A stretch of 6,571 nt of DNA, from positions 1-6,571 of the forward strand of contig JASFEP010000263.1 in assembly GCA_050124775.1 (NCBI GenBank). The letters run 5' to 3'. Source of the stretch: WTAW01 sp050124775 (lineage in GTDB: Bacteria > Acidobacteriota > Aminicenantia > Aminicenantales > Aminicenantaceae). A program made the translations under genes and the position numbers. This document shows positions 1 to 5,631 of this stretch, piece after piece. The notes under the pieces were generated by a model that was given only the letters and a program-made list of their open reading frames with translations, was not told the origin of the DNA and did not search any database. Each line of letters begins with the position of its first letter. Within the stretch, counting starts at the first letter, position 1.

Positions 1-405
1 GGAGATATCCACCATAGATACGGATGCATACCTATCTGGGGGATCTGTAAAAAGGAGAAGAGCCGGATGGGTGCCCCAGTCGAAGTTTCTTCCCAGAAGC
101 TGGCTTCCCTTCTCGGTTTTTACAGACAAACAGGTGCAGGCCCATAAAGATGAACGCCCCGGCAAATGCCCCATCTCAATATCCAGGGAAGACGATCTTT
201 CGGGCCGATAATCGGGTAGGTCGTAATCACCGTAAAAGAGCATCGTATACAAGGGAAAATCATCCAGCTTTTTAATGCTTCTGATCGTCTTGATACGATC
301 GGTCTCGGGGGTTTCATAACCGGAGATGTGAACTGACGGAGTTAGGGACAGGAATATTATCAAAAGCAAGGTCATTCTTTTATTGATTTTATCGCGTTTG
401 CTCAT
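1..405 (-). CDS. Linear amide C-N hydrolase (choloylglycine hydrolase / peptidase C45-like), exported, 5' part only
   Basis: The first 135 codons are in the window; the rest runs off the left edge. Residues 1-25 form a signal peptide, with a basic start (MSKRDKINKR) and a hydrophobic stretch (TLLLIIFLSL), so the enzyme is probably exported. Around residues 88-110 the protein reads WACTCLSV followed by GRNFDW, the N-terminal hallmark of Ntn-hydrolases of the choloylglycine hydrolase/C45 group. In that family a Cys of the CT motif (here probably Cys90) becomes the nucleophile and cleaves a non-peptide amide bond; the GRNxDW segment lies in the active site. The substrate (bile-salt-like, acyl-homoserine lactone, penicillin-type or other) cannot be told from this part. 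Unlike classical bile salt hydrolases, where Cys follows the initiator Met, about 89 residues precede Cys90, so a leader must be removed to free it. The start at 405 has no clear Shine-Dalgarno; ATG at 375 (Met11) is an alternative. It follows the small-protein pair on the same strand after 113 bases with no recognisable content. Confidence 0.8.
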   Translation of the reverse strand, partial: MSKRDKINKRMTLLLIIFLSLTPSVHISGYETPETDRIKTIRSIKKLDDFPLYTMLFYGDYDLPDYRPERSSSLDIEMGHLPGRSSLWACTCLSVKTEKGSQLLGRNFDWGTHPALLLFTDPPDRYASVSMVDIS

Positions 406-518
406 TGATATGCATGAATGAGCTTATTACACTGAAGAACTAACAGCCATCGCAAAGTTCAAGAAAAACAACGAAAACGAAGCCGGAGTCAAACGCTCTA
501 TCCATTACGCCACATGAA

Positions 519-935
519 TCACTCTTCATAACTCATCCTGAATCTTACTTTTACAAAGGGATATTCCGGATGATGGCTTCCAGTCTCGAATATGATGTAG
601 GCTATTTTGAGTGCCGGATTTCTTTTGATCTGGAGTTTCGAACGCTGAGGAATTTCTGGATCGGCAAGATCATCATACTTCACCTTCTCTCCATGGGGTT
701 TGAGGCAAACCGGATGTCCATCCTTTTTGATCCTGAGATAAAAGACATTCGTCATCTTTAAAAGCTCAAAATCGTATTTCCCCTTATCAAAAGTAGCTTC
801 TTCATCCTTCAGGGTAAACGGGACTTTAATTTCTTCGAACTCACAAATTGTGTTCATCTGTGCCATTGCCGAACATGCGAAAATCAACAGGAAAAGAACT
901 CCAGCAAAGCGAACAAGCATCTTCGTACACAACAT
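519..935 (-). CDS. Small secreted protein of unknown family (copy B of a tandem paralogue pair)
   Basis: 138 residues. I do not recognise a named family. Residues 1-25 are a good signal peptide (basic start, core LVRFAGVLFLLIFACS, cleavage after AMA before Gln26), so the mature protein is about 113 residues and lies in the periplasm or outside. The mature part alternates short hydrophobic and charged stretches, suggesting a mostly beta fold. Features shared with the upstream paralogue are VPF-L (38-42), GKYDFE-LK (52-60), YLRIKK (66-71), DPE-P (92-96), RNP (105-107), FE-G (116-119) and YPFVK-RF-M-YE at the C-terminus. The GKYDFE segment recalls small exported acidobacterial proteins with an 'AGxYxV/E' motif, but that is only an impression. 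Cys31 and Cys77 are the mature cysteines; only Cys77 has a counterpart in the paralogue. The start is fixed by an AGGAGGT Shine-Dalgarno six bases upstream. Confidence 0.85.
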   Translation of the reverse strand: MLCTKMLVRFAGVLFLLIFACSAMAQMNTICEFEEIKVPFTLKDEEATFDKGKYDFELLKMTNVFYLRIKKDGHPVCLKPHGEKVKYDDLADPEIPQRSKLQIKRNPALKIAYIIFETGSHHPEYPFVKVRFRMSYEE

Positions 936-940
936 GAATC

Positions 941-947
941 ACCTCCT
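941..947 (-). promoter_or_regulatory. Ribosome binding site of the 519-935 gene
   Basis: On the minus strand this reads AGGAGGT, a near-perfect anti-16S match, with the ATG at 935 about six bases after AGGAGG. It decides the start of this gene. No convincing promoter is visible in the 89-base gap to the upstream paralogue, which fits co-transcription. Confidence 0.8.
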
Positions 948-1024
948 ACAAAACAAAATCGCTACCAAACACTCGAATTTTTAAAATCCTACAAATAGGT
1001 ATAGTCAGATAAGCCCCGCGAAAA

Positions 1025-1450
1025 TCAATCTTCATACTTCATCATAAACCGTATTTTTACAAAGGGATATTTGGTGTATTTCCGGCCCGATTCGAAAAGG
1101 ATGTAGACATCTTTCGTCACGGGATTTCTTCTCATCCCCAATTTGGGCTTATCCGGGACTTCCGGATCGTTAATTGCGCCACGCTGCTTGTAGAGCAAAT
1201 ATTCTCCGAGAATGTTGCAGATCCGTTTATTCCTTTTTTTAATCCTTAGATAATACAGGGCTTGACGGAAATCCTTCAAGATCTCGAAATCATACTTGCC
1301 TGCTTTCAGAACCTCATCATCGGTGACCAATTTGAACGGAACGTTCACATCTTTAAAATAATACACTCTCTCCCATTGCCCGATACCGGGTTTAACTAAC
1401 AAAAAAACAAAAATGGAAGCAAATAGGATCAAAAAAATCTTTTTCCTCAA
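1025..1450 (-). CDS. Small secreted protein of unknown family (copy A of a tandem paralogue pair)
   Basis: 141 residues from the chosen TTG start at 1450. The frame is open further upstream to another TTG at 1486, but only the 1450 start has a strong Shine-Dalgarno (AAGGAGG, seven bases upstream), and it gives a typical signal peptide immediately (MRKKIFLILFASIFVFLLVKPGIGQ; cleavage probably near Gly24/Gln25). The family is not recognised. It aligns along its whole mature length with the next gene downstream: VPFKL (37-41), GKYDFEILK (51-59), YYLRIKK (66-72), DPEVP (95-99), RRNP (107-110), ILFESG (117-122) and YPFVKIRFMMKYE near the C-terminus. A single mature Cys (Cys78) matches Cys77 of the neighbour. 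The pair arose by tandem duplication; the C-terminal coding ends still share a 17-base identical stretch (1055-1071 and 549-565). Predicted to be periplasmic or extracellular; function unknown. Confidence 0.82.
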   Translation of the reverse strand: MRKKIFLILFASIFVFLLVKPGIGQWERVYYFKDVNVPFKLVTDDEVLKAGKYDFEILKDFRQALYYLRIKKRNKRICNILGEYLLYKQRGAINDPEVPDKPKLGMRRNPVTKDVYILFESGRKYTKYPFVKIRFMMKYED

Positions 1451-1456
1451 TTCAGT

Positions 1457-1464
1457 CCCTCCTT
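1457..1464 (-). promoter_or_regulatory. Ribosome binding site that selects the TTG start at 1450
   Basis: The minus strand reads AAGGAGGG here, followed after about seven bases by TTG AGG AAA AAG. Nothing comparable precedes the longer-frame TTG at 1486, so translation very probably starts at 1450. Confidence 0.75.
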
Positions 1465-1658
1465 TTTGTGGCTTAGATCTATACAAATAAAAAAATCTTC
1501 GAAAAGTCTCTTTATACTCTAAAACTCTGGGCGACAGAATCGTTTATCCCTTTTATGGGGAAACGAAAAAAAAGCGCTTGAAGGTTTCCTCATCCCTGGT
1601 CTGCTTATCAGAATTATTATCACAGCCACACATACAAAGTCAATGAAATTATGGGGAC

Positions 1659-1696
1659 GGGCCATAGCAATTTATTGATAATAAATATATTAGCCC
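1659..1696. repeat. Imperfect inverted repeat (hairpin 1)
   Basis: Three arm segments pair in order: GGGC (1659-1662) with GCCC (1693-1696), ATA (1664-1666) with TAT (1688-1690), and ATTTATT (1670-1676) with AATAAAT (1680-1686), around a GAT loop. Small bulges separate the segments. It directly follows GGGGAC. No adjacent T-run, so it is not a classical terminator. Confidence 0.6.
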
Positions 1697-1717
1697 CAAA
1701 AATCCATTCCATAGAGC

Positions 1718-1759
1718 TCTTAGAATCGCCATTTTTGGGCCAAAATGGCCTCTCTAAGA
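1718..1759. repeat. Imperfect inverted repeat (hairpin 2)
   Basis: TCTTAGA (1718-1724) pairs with TCTAAGA (1753-1759), and GCCATTTT (1728-1735) with AAAATGGC (1742-1749). The two arm segments are separated by a symmetric 3-by-3 internal loop, and the apical loop is TGGGCC. That gives 15 base pairs in 42 bases. It lies 44 bases downstream of the serine hydrolase stop on that gene's strand, so it could stabilise or end its mRNA, but no U-tract follows immediately. Confidence 0.7.
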
Positions 1760-1802
1760 AAATTCTTACTTTTGAAGAGGGGGTAAAGGACAGAGTGCGA
1801 TC

Positions 1803-3053
1803 TTATCTGACAACCTCCATCATCTCGCTGAACCAGTCGACATCGTCAAAGCCAAGAAAATGATCGATCACCATAAGTGCCGTTGAATTTACAAAAGCCA
1901 TTGCCTCGAAGGGGTGTAAATCGGAAAAAGCTGCATTCGAGAAAATACCAACTCCCAGATTTTGTTGAGGCACGATCTGGATGACAGAATTCATCCAACC
2001 CCCGTTGTGAACCATGACCTTATTTCCATGGTGCTCAAAAGTGTAATGACCGTAACCTGTTCCCATAAGAGCTTCCCGGGGGTATATAATTGCGTTACTA
2101 AGCCCCATATTTGCAAAACTCGTGGGGATCCGGATCTGTCGGATCTCTTCGATGGAATCGCGAGAGATCAATGGAATGTTCTCATGAGCGCCATTATTGA
2201 GCCTGAATGTAATCCACTTGGCCATGTCGTCCATTGTAGAGATGACACCGCCCGCAGGAGCATAGAGATCAGCCGTCCCAACGTCCTCCCATGATCCGAC
2301 AGAGACAACCCCATCTTTTTTGATCGCGGGATGCATGATGTTTTCCACCTCGCCCAGTGCTCCAATCCTGTTTTCGAAATCTACATTACTTGTATAGCTA
2401 TTCCCCATTCCCAGCGGCTCGAAAATTCTTTTCCGAATATTCTCTCCCCAGCTCTCCCGTGTTACACGATTGACAACTTCACCGAGAATGGCCATCCCTG
2501 CATTCGTATAGTGATTTGCGGATCTAAACCTGATCGATAATTTTTTTGCTTTCAAATCTTCAAGAAGCGATTCAAACGTATAATTAGGATCTCTAAATCC
2601 TCCTGGGCTGCCGCCCAATCCCGACCGATGGCATAACAGGTCGTCAACACCGATATTTTCTGTTACGTACGGATCAGATAATTCAAACTCAGGAATATGT
2701 TTTTTTATGGGATCGTCCCATTTCAGCTTCCCATCATCCACTAACATCCCGAATAGGTAAGCACAAAATGTTTTTGAATTGGATGCAATTTGCAGATATG
2801 TTTTTTCAGTGATAGGGAGATCGGTCCCTGCTTTACGTGTCCCGAAGCCCTTTAACAGCACCGTCTCACCATCCTTGACAACGACAACCGCAAGCCCTGG
2901 CACTTGCCATTTGTCCATCGCTTCCTCGATTTTGGCCTCCTGTGAACTTTGCGAAGGAGATGGAGGTGATTGTCCTGTACACGACGAAATAAAGCTAAAA
3001 ACACAAACAGCAGCAAAAACAAAAAAAGCTAATAGAGACAATGATTTCTTCAC
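1803..3053 (-). CDS. Serine hydrolase lipoprotein, beta-lactamase class C / penicillin-binding-protein-like fold
   Basis: 416 residues from a GTG start. The frame is open to an ATG at 3086, but AGGAGG sits five bases before GTG 3053 and the peptide from there is a clean lipoprotein signal (MKKSLSLLAFFVFAAVCVFS, lipobox ISSC with Cys25). The longer version would add an acidic stretch (DQDDEEE) before it. Catalytic motifs are complete: S91-N-S-K94 (SxxK; Ser91 nucleophile, Lys94), Y182-T-N184 (YxN) and H349-N-G351 (the HxG equivalent of KTG). HRSGL (142-146) and the PAGGVISTMDDMAKW stretch (266-280) are also typical. The family (Pfam Beta-lactamase) contains esterases, D-aminopeptidases, DD-peptidases and beta-lactamases; HxG rather than KTG argues for peptidase or esterase activity rather than drug resistance, and the substrate is unknown. 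A Ser/Pro/Gln-rich linker (28-38) follows the lipid anchor. The protein ends at DWFSEMMEVVR, with no C-terminal DUF3471-type domain. It probably has its own promoter near 3105. Confidence 0.9.
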   Translation of the reverse strand: MKKSLSLLAFFVFAAVCVFSFISSCTGQSPPSPSQSSQEAKIEEAMDKWQVPGLAVVVVKDGETVLLKGFGTRKAGTDLPITEKTYLQIASNSKTFCAYLFGMLVDDGKLKWDDPIKKHIPEFELSDPYVTENIGVDDLLCHRSGLGGSPGGFRDPNYTFESLLEDLKAKKLSIRFRSANHYTNAGMAILGEVVNRVTRESWGENIRKRIFEPLGMGNSYTSNVDFENRIGALGEVENIMHPAIKKDGVVSVGSWEDVGTADLYAPAGGVISTMDDMAKWITFRLNNGAHENIPLISRDSIEEIRQIRIPTSFANMGLSNAIIYPREALMGTGYGHYTFEHHGNKVMVHNGGWMNSVIQIVPQQNLGVGIFSNAAFSDLHPFEAMAFVNSTALMVIDHFLGFDDVDWFSEMMEVVR

Positions 3054-3058
3054 AGGTT

Positions 3059-3064
3059 CCTCCT
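3059..3064 (-). promoter_or_regulatory. Ribosome binding site for the GTG start at 3053
   Basis: AGGAGG on the minus strand, five bases before GTG. It supports a GTG start over the ATG at 3086, which would place codons under this site and add eleven mostly acidic residues ahead of the lipoprotein signal. Confidence 0.7.
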
Positions 3065-3104
3065 CGTCATCCTGATCGAGATGCATATCCTTATTTGTTG
3101 AAGT

Positions 3105-3113
3105 ATTATATCA
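3105..3113 (-). promoter_or_regulatory. Extended -10 promoter candidate for the serine hydrolase
   Basis: The minus strand reads TGATATAAT, a perfect extended -10 (TGnTATAAT). No good -35 is seen at 17 bases, which extended -10 promoters tolerate. Transcription would begin near 3098, about 45 bases before the GTG start and only about a dozen before the rival ATG at 3086. The surrounding spacer (3087-3301) is very AT-rich and has no other recognisable content apart from a tandem pair of CAGAAATTT at 3283-3300. Confidence 0.45.
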
Positions 3114-3301
3114 GATAATATTCAGCAATTATTGGAGAGAAAAGACAAGTAAAACCAAAGGTTATGCAGAAGCAAATAACTTAAAATAATGTTTTCCTAG
3201 CCAAAAAATGCCATTTAAGATAAAAACAAATACATAAATTTTATTTATTTTCATTATTTTCTATAAGTTAGATCAGTCTAAGCAGAAATTTCAGAAATTT
3301 T

Positions 3302-5449
3302 TCAGTATTGAAGTGTGACGATGAGTGTGAAATTGTAGGGGTTTTCATCGGTGTCATTATTCTCTATAGATATGTTCAAACTCACCGTTTCTGTCGATCC
3401 CGAGGGCAGGTCAGCCCAGCTATCGCTTGCGCTAAGGATAAATGTCGTACTCGCCCCTACTCCGACCATTTGCGTCGTGGGCTGCGTCAGATCGAACTTA
3501 TCGGCATCTGGACCTGACAGGATGACTTTTGGTGTTCCTGTCAATAGCAACAGACTCGCCCCAACATTCTCGATCAGAAAGTTGAAGGAAGGATTCTTAA
3601 CTAGTCCCGCAGGCCTCGTACCGAGATTGTATGTTCCTCCATCCGCAAAGGTCCTGCTTCCGAACCTGACTTGGATGTCCGGGCGATCTTCCGTCGATAT
3701 TTCTGCGCTGAGATTGCTGTCGACTGTGTTATGGTTTAGGCCATGCGGTTCTGTTCGCGTTCTAATCACGACGTAATATGTTTCTTCGGGATCGGGCAGA
3801 ATGAAATCAATATACGTGGATGATTTATCCAGGGTCGCACCGTAGTAGCTGTATGGGCCCCCCGATGTCGTGGAATAGAACAGCCTGTACCCCCCATTAT
3901 CCCAAGTATATATGATCGGCGTCCATCTCACACGAACGGAGCTCGCAGATCCATAAATATAAGAAACATCCTCGGGAGCAACGGTCTGGGTATTATCCCA
4001 TCCAGGATTCACGCCATTGAGGAATGTCTTCAAGCCAGCATTCCCTGTGTAGAGGGCGTTATAACTGAGGTCTGCCAAGGTCAAATTCACCAAATTCATC
4101 AAAGATGTGGGGATCGCTCCGCTGAGCTTGTTGGAGTTGATGAAAAGCCTTTGAAGGGAGACGAGCAGACCCAATGCGGCCGGAATAGTCCCTGTAAGTT
4201 CGTTGTGACTGATGTCGAGGTACCAAAGCTGGGACAGAACTCCCAGATCGAAGGCAGCCGTACTATTTTGGCTACTCCCACTGATGATATTCCCGGATAA
4301 TTGATTATGACTGAGGTCCAGGTAAGCGAGTGCAGTCAGCTGGACCACCCATCTTGGGATATTCCCCTCGATCTCGTTGTGATTGAGGTCGAGTAACCAC
4401 AAAGATTTTAGATTGGACAAATTCGAGGGCATCGTTCCGGAAATGGAGTTATTCCCAAGGTAAAGTTCCCGCAAATTTGTACAGTTACCCAACTGGGAAG
4501 GAAGGCTCCCGGAAAGCTGATTGTCATAAAGATACAAACCCCAGAGGATACTCAAGTCGCCCAAAGTGCCGGGAATAGAACCGGTCAGCTGATTCTGGCT
4601 GAGGTCTAGGAACCACAGAGATCCAAGGCTTCCTAACTCCGTGGGGATGCTATTCGTTAGACCATTGTTTGCAAGAGCCAACTCTTCTAAATTCGTCAAG
4701 CTTCCCAATGAAGAAGGGATGCTCCCGGATAGTTGGTTCGAATAGATATAGAGGCCCCAGAGCTGGGACAGATTTCCAAAAGTCGATGGGATGGCACCTA
4801 TAAGCTGGTTGTAGCTGAGATCCATGTATTCCAGATCGAGAAGGCTTCCCAATTCGGTCGGGATATTGCCCGCGAGTTGGTTATAGGCAAGGGATAATCC
4901 TTTCAGTTGGGATAAACTACCCATTGAAGTAGGGATCGTTCCATCGAGTTGGTTCGAATCGAGATGCAGCTTCTCGATACTGGAGAGATTACCCAATGCA
5001 GAGGGGATATTTCCCGCGAGGTTATTCTGTCCCAGATCGAGGTAAGTCAAATGGACCAGCGATCCGAGCTGAGCGGGGATATTTCCTGACAGGTCGTTCC
5101 AATAGAGCTTCAGTTCATCGAGATAAGTGATATTCCCGAGCTCGGAAGGAATCGTTCCTGTAAGGTTGTTGCCGCCCAGGTCGATCTTTATAACATGAGT
5201 GTTCGCAGGATTGCACACCACCCCATACCAGGTATTCTCGGTTCCAGGCATGGCAAATCCATCAGGAGCCAGAGGGGGCGTCTTCCAACCGCCTTTCGAG
5301 TACCAAGAATTCCCCCCCGTATTGTTGTAAAGCGCAATGAGAGCACTCCGTTCCGACGCTGGAATGTTCCCGAATAACGATCCCGAAACAGATAAAACCA
5401 AAATCAAAATAGAAAGGGTTTTTCTGGCAGGGTTTATCTTCCTCCTCAT
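3302..5449 (-). CDS. Secreted leucine-rich-repeat protein (plant-type repeats) with a fibronectin III-like and a choice-of-anchor-D-like domain
   Basis: 715 residues. Residues 1-27 are a signal peptide (MRRKINPARK, then LSILILVLSVSGSLFG). Residues 30-85 form an N-terminal cap: SERSALIALYNNTGGNSW... then NTWYGVVC, close in pattern to the LRRNT_2 cap of plant receptors (ALL-L ... W-GV-C). Fifteen repeats of consensus LxxLxLxxNxLxGxIPxxLGxLxx fill residues 86-455, and a degenerate capping repeat runs to about 489. Repeat 13 (374-407) carries a ten-residue insertion (SGSSQNSTAAF region). Residues 490-587 look like a fibronectin type III domain (PEDVSYIYGSASSVRVRW, GYRLFYSTTSGGPYSYYG, TYYVVIRT). 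Residues 588-715 match the choice-of-anchor-D/ASPM-SPD-2-Hydin pattern (NPSFNFLIENVG, LTGTPKVILSGPDADKFDL, final IENNDTDENPYNFTL). Such proteins bind proteins or glycans outside the cell; the ligand is unknown. The start ATG has no good Shine-Dalgarno. Transcribed divergently from the esterase. Confidence 0.9.
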   Translation of the reverse strand: MRRKINPARKTLSILILVLSVSGSLFGNIPASERSALIALYNNTGGNSWYSKGGWKTPPLAPDGFAMPGTENTWYGVVCNPANTHVIKIDLGGNNLTGTIPSELGNITYLDELKLYWNDLSGNIPAQLGSLVHLTYLDLGQNNLAGNIPSALGNLSSIEKLHLDSNQLDGTIPTSMGSLSQLKGLSLAYNQLAGNIPTELGSLLDLEYMDLSYNQLIGAIPSTFGNLSQLWGLYIYSNQLSGSIPSSLGSLTNLEELALANNGLTNSIPTELGSLGSLWFLDLSQNQLTGSIPGTLGDLSILWGLYLYDNQLSGSLPSQLGNCTNLRELYLGNNSISGTMPSNLSNLKSLWLLDLNHNEIEGNIPRWVVQLTALAYLDLSHNQLSGNIISGSSQNSTAAFDLGVLSQLWYLDISHNELTGTIPAALGLLVSLQRLFINSNKLSGAIPTSLMNLVNLTLADLSYNALYTGNAGLKTFLNGVNPGWDNTQTVAPEDVSYIYGSASSVRVRWTPIIYTWDNGGYRLFYSTTSGGPYSYYGATLDKSSTYIDFILPDPEETYYVVIRTRTEPHGLNHNTVDSNLSAEISTEDRPDIQVRFGSRTFADGGTYNLGTRPAGLVKNPSFNFLIENVGASLLLLTGTPKVILSGPDADKFDLTQPTTQMVGVGASTTFILSASDSWADLPSGSTETVSLNISIENNDTDENPYNFTLIVTLQY
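4085..5194 (-). repeat. Array of 15 leucine-rich-repeat units, mostly 72 bases each
   Basis: This is the coding repeat array for residues 86-455 of the LRR protein. Fourteen units are exactly 24 codons; unit 13 is 34 codons. Every third unit is most alike (units 3, 6, 9 and 12 carry a DL core with an aromatic or aliphatic residue before it; units 7 and 10 are nearly the same), showing a 216-base higher-order period. It is a protein-coding repeat, not a CRISPR array. Confidence 0.85.
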
Positions 5450-5492
5450 TGTCGGCCCATTCTCTCTAAGCGAGATTTACGCTTCCTTCGTT

Positions 5493-5498
5493 AGTATA
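5493..5498 (-). promoter_or_regulatory. Possible -10 element of the LRR gene
   Basis: The minus strand reads TATACT about 45 bases before the ATG at 5449. The hexamer at the 17-base distance, TTTATT, is a poor -35. The site sits in the symmetric octamer AGTATACT (5493-5500), so a -10 on either strand could be proposed. Confidence 0.25.
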
Positions 5499-5604
5499 CT
5501 GAATATGCCCAAAAGAATAAATGCAAAATGTAAAAAAATGCGCTTTCAAGTGATAGTCCTTCGGGTGTCAACTTTTTAACCTCGATCAGCGTCTTAATAT
5601 ATGA

Positions 5605-5624
5605 CCGGATGAATATTCATTCGG
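5605..5624. promoter_or_regulatory. 20-base near-palindrome overlapping the esterase ribosome binding site
   Basis: CCGGATGAATATTCATTCGG has a perfect 12-base core (ATGAATATTCAT) and pairs at every outer position except one G/T. As RNA that mismatch becomes a G-U wobble, giving an eight-pair stem with an AUAU loop. Its last two G's are the first bases of the GGAG Shine-Dalgarno (5623-5626). It could be an operator for a dimeric repressor or a hairpin limiting translation. A TAATAT at 5595-5600 would be a possible -10, which would put transcription start inside the palindrome and favour the operator reading. Confidence 0.4.
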
Positions 5625-5626
5625 AG
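5623..5626 (+). promoter_or_regulatory. Ribosome binding site of the esterase-like gene
   Basis: GGAG lies five bases before the ATG at 5632. An ATG at 5627 is followed at once by TGA, so it cannot serve; an in-frame GTG at 5629 would be only two bases from GGAG. Confidence 0.6.
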
Positions 5627-5631
5627 ATGTG

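Larger units (their letters stand above)
1651..1800. repeat. Possible REP/MITE-like non-coding element with two hairpins
   Basis: The segment starts with ATGGGGACGGGCC and ends with GGGGGTAAAGGACAGAGTGC just outside the serine hydrolase stop codon. Between them are two separate imperfect palindromes. Paired hairpins next to a G-rich GGAC-containing foot resemble REP-type sequences mobilised by Y1 (IS200-like/RAYT) transposases. That reading is inference: no transposase is in the window, no second copy is present, and no target-site duplication was identified. Alternatively it could be a structured 3' region of the serine hydrolase mRNA. Exact borders are uncertain. Confidence 0.35.
1451..1802. 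other. Gene-free spacer with hairpins between the serine hydrolase and the small secreted protein pair
   Basis: No supported gene lies here. A plus-strand frame (1651-1863) crosses the two hairpins and runs into the serine hydrolase on the other strand, without a ribosome binding site. The left part (about 1465-1640) is the 5' region of the 1025-1450 gene and should hold its promoter, but I see no convincing -35/-10 pair. A weak inverted repeat (GGAAAC at 1559-1564 with GTTTCC at 1584-1589) encloses an A-run. The right part (1651-1802) contains the two strong hairpins listed separately. Confidence 0.6.

Noticed and set aside
1718..1759. Intrinsic terminator of the serine hydrolase
   Set aside because: The stem is long enough, but on the gene's strand it is AT-heavy and not followed directly by a U-run; the nearest T-run is about 16 bases further on.
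1651..1863. Plus-strand open frame of 70 codons across the hairpin region
   Set aside because: It passes through both palindromes, overlaps the end of the serine hydrolase on the other strand, has no ribosome binding site and looks like no known protein.
1803..3053. Antibiotic-resistance AmpC-type beta-lactamase
   Set aside because: The third motif is HNG rather than KTG and the protein is a lipoprotein of the broad esterase/peptidase group, so resistance activity is not supported.
2779..3075. Plus-strand open frame of 98 codons
   Set aside because: It lies entirely opposite the signal peptide and SxxK region of the well-supported serine hydrolase; its composition is a mirror of that gene.
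3351..3776. Plus-strand open frame of 141 codons
   Set aside because: Antisense to the fibronectin-III and anchor-D part of the LRR gene, with no recognisable motifs.
4085..5194. Regular 72-base repetition that might suggest a CRISPR or satellite array
   Set aside because: The period is 24 codons in frame with one long protein, and the units vary as leucine-rich repeats do; there are no identical repeats with unique spacers.
5566..5571. Perfect TTGACA on the minus strand as the -35 of the LRR gene
   Set aside because: At 16-18 bases downstream there is no acceptable -10 (the sequence reads TGAAAG); the TATACT candidate is far too distant to pair with it.
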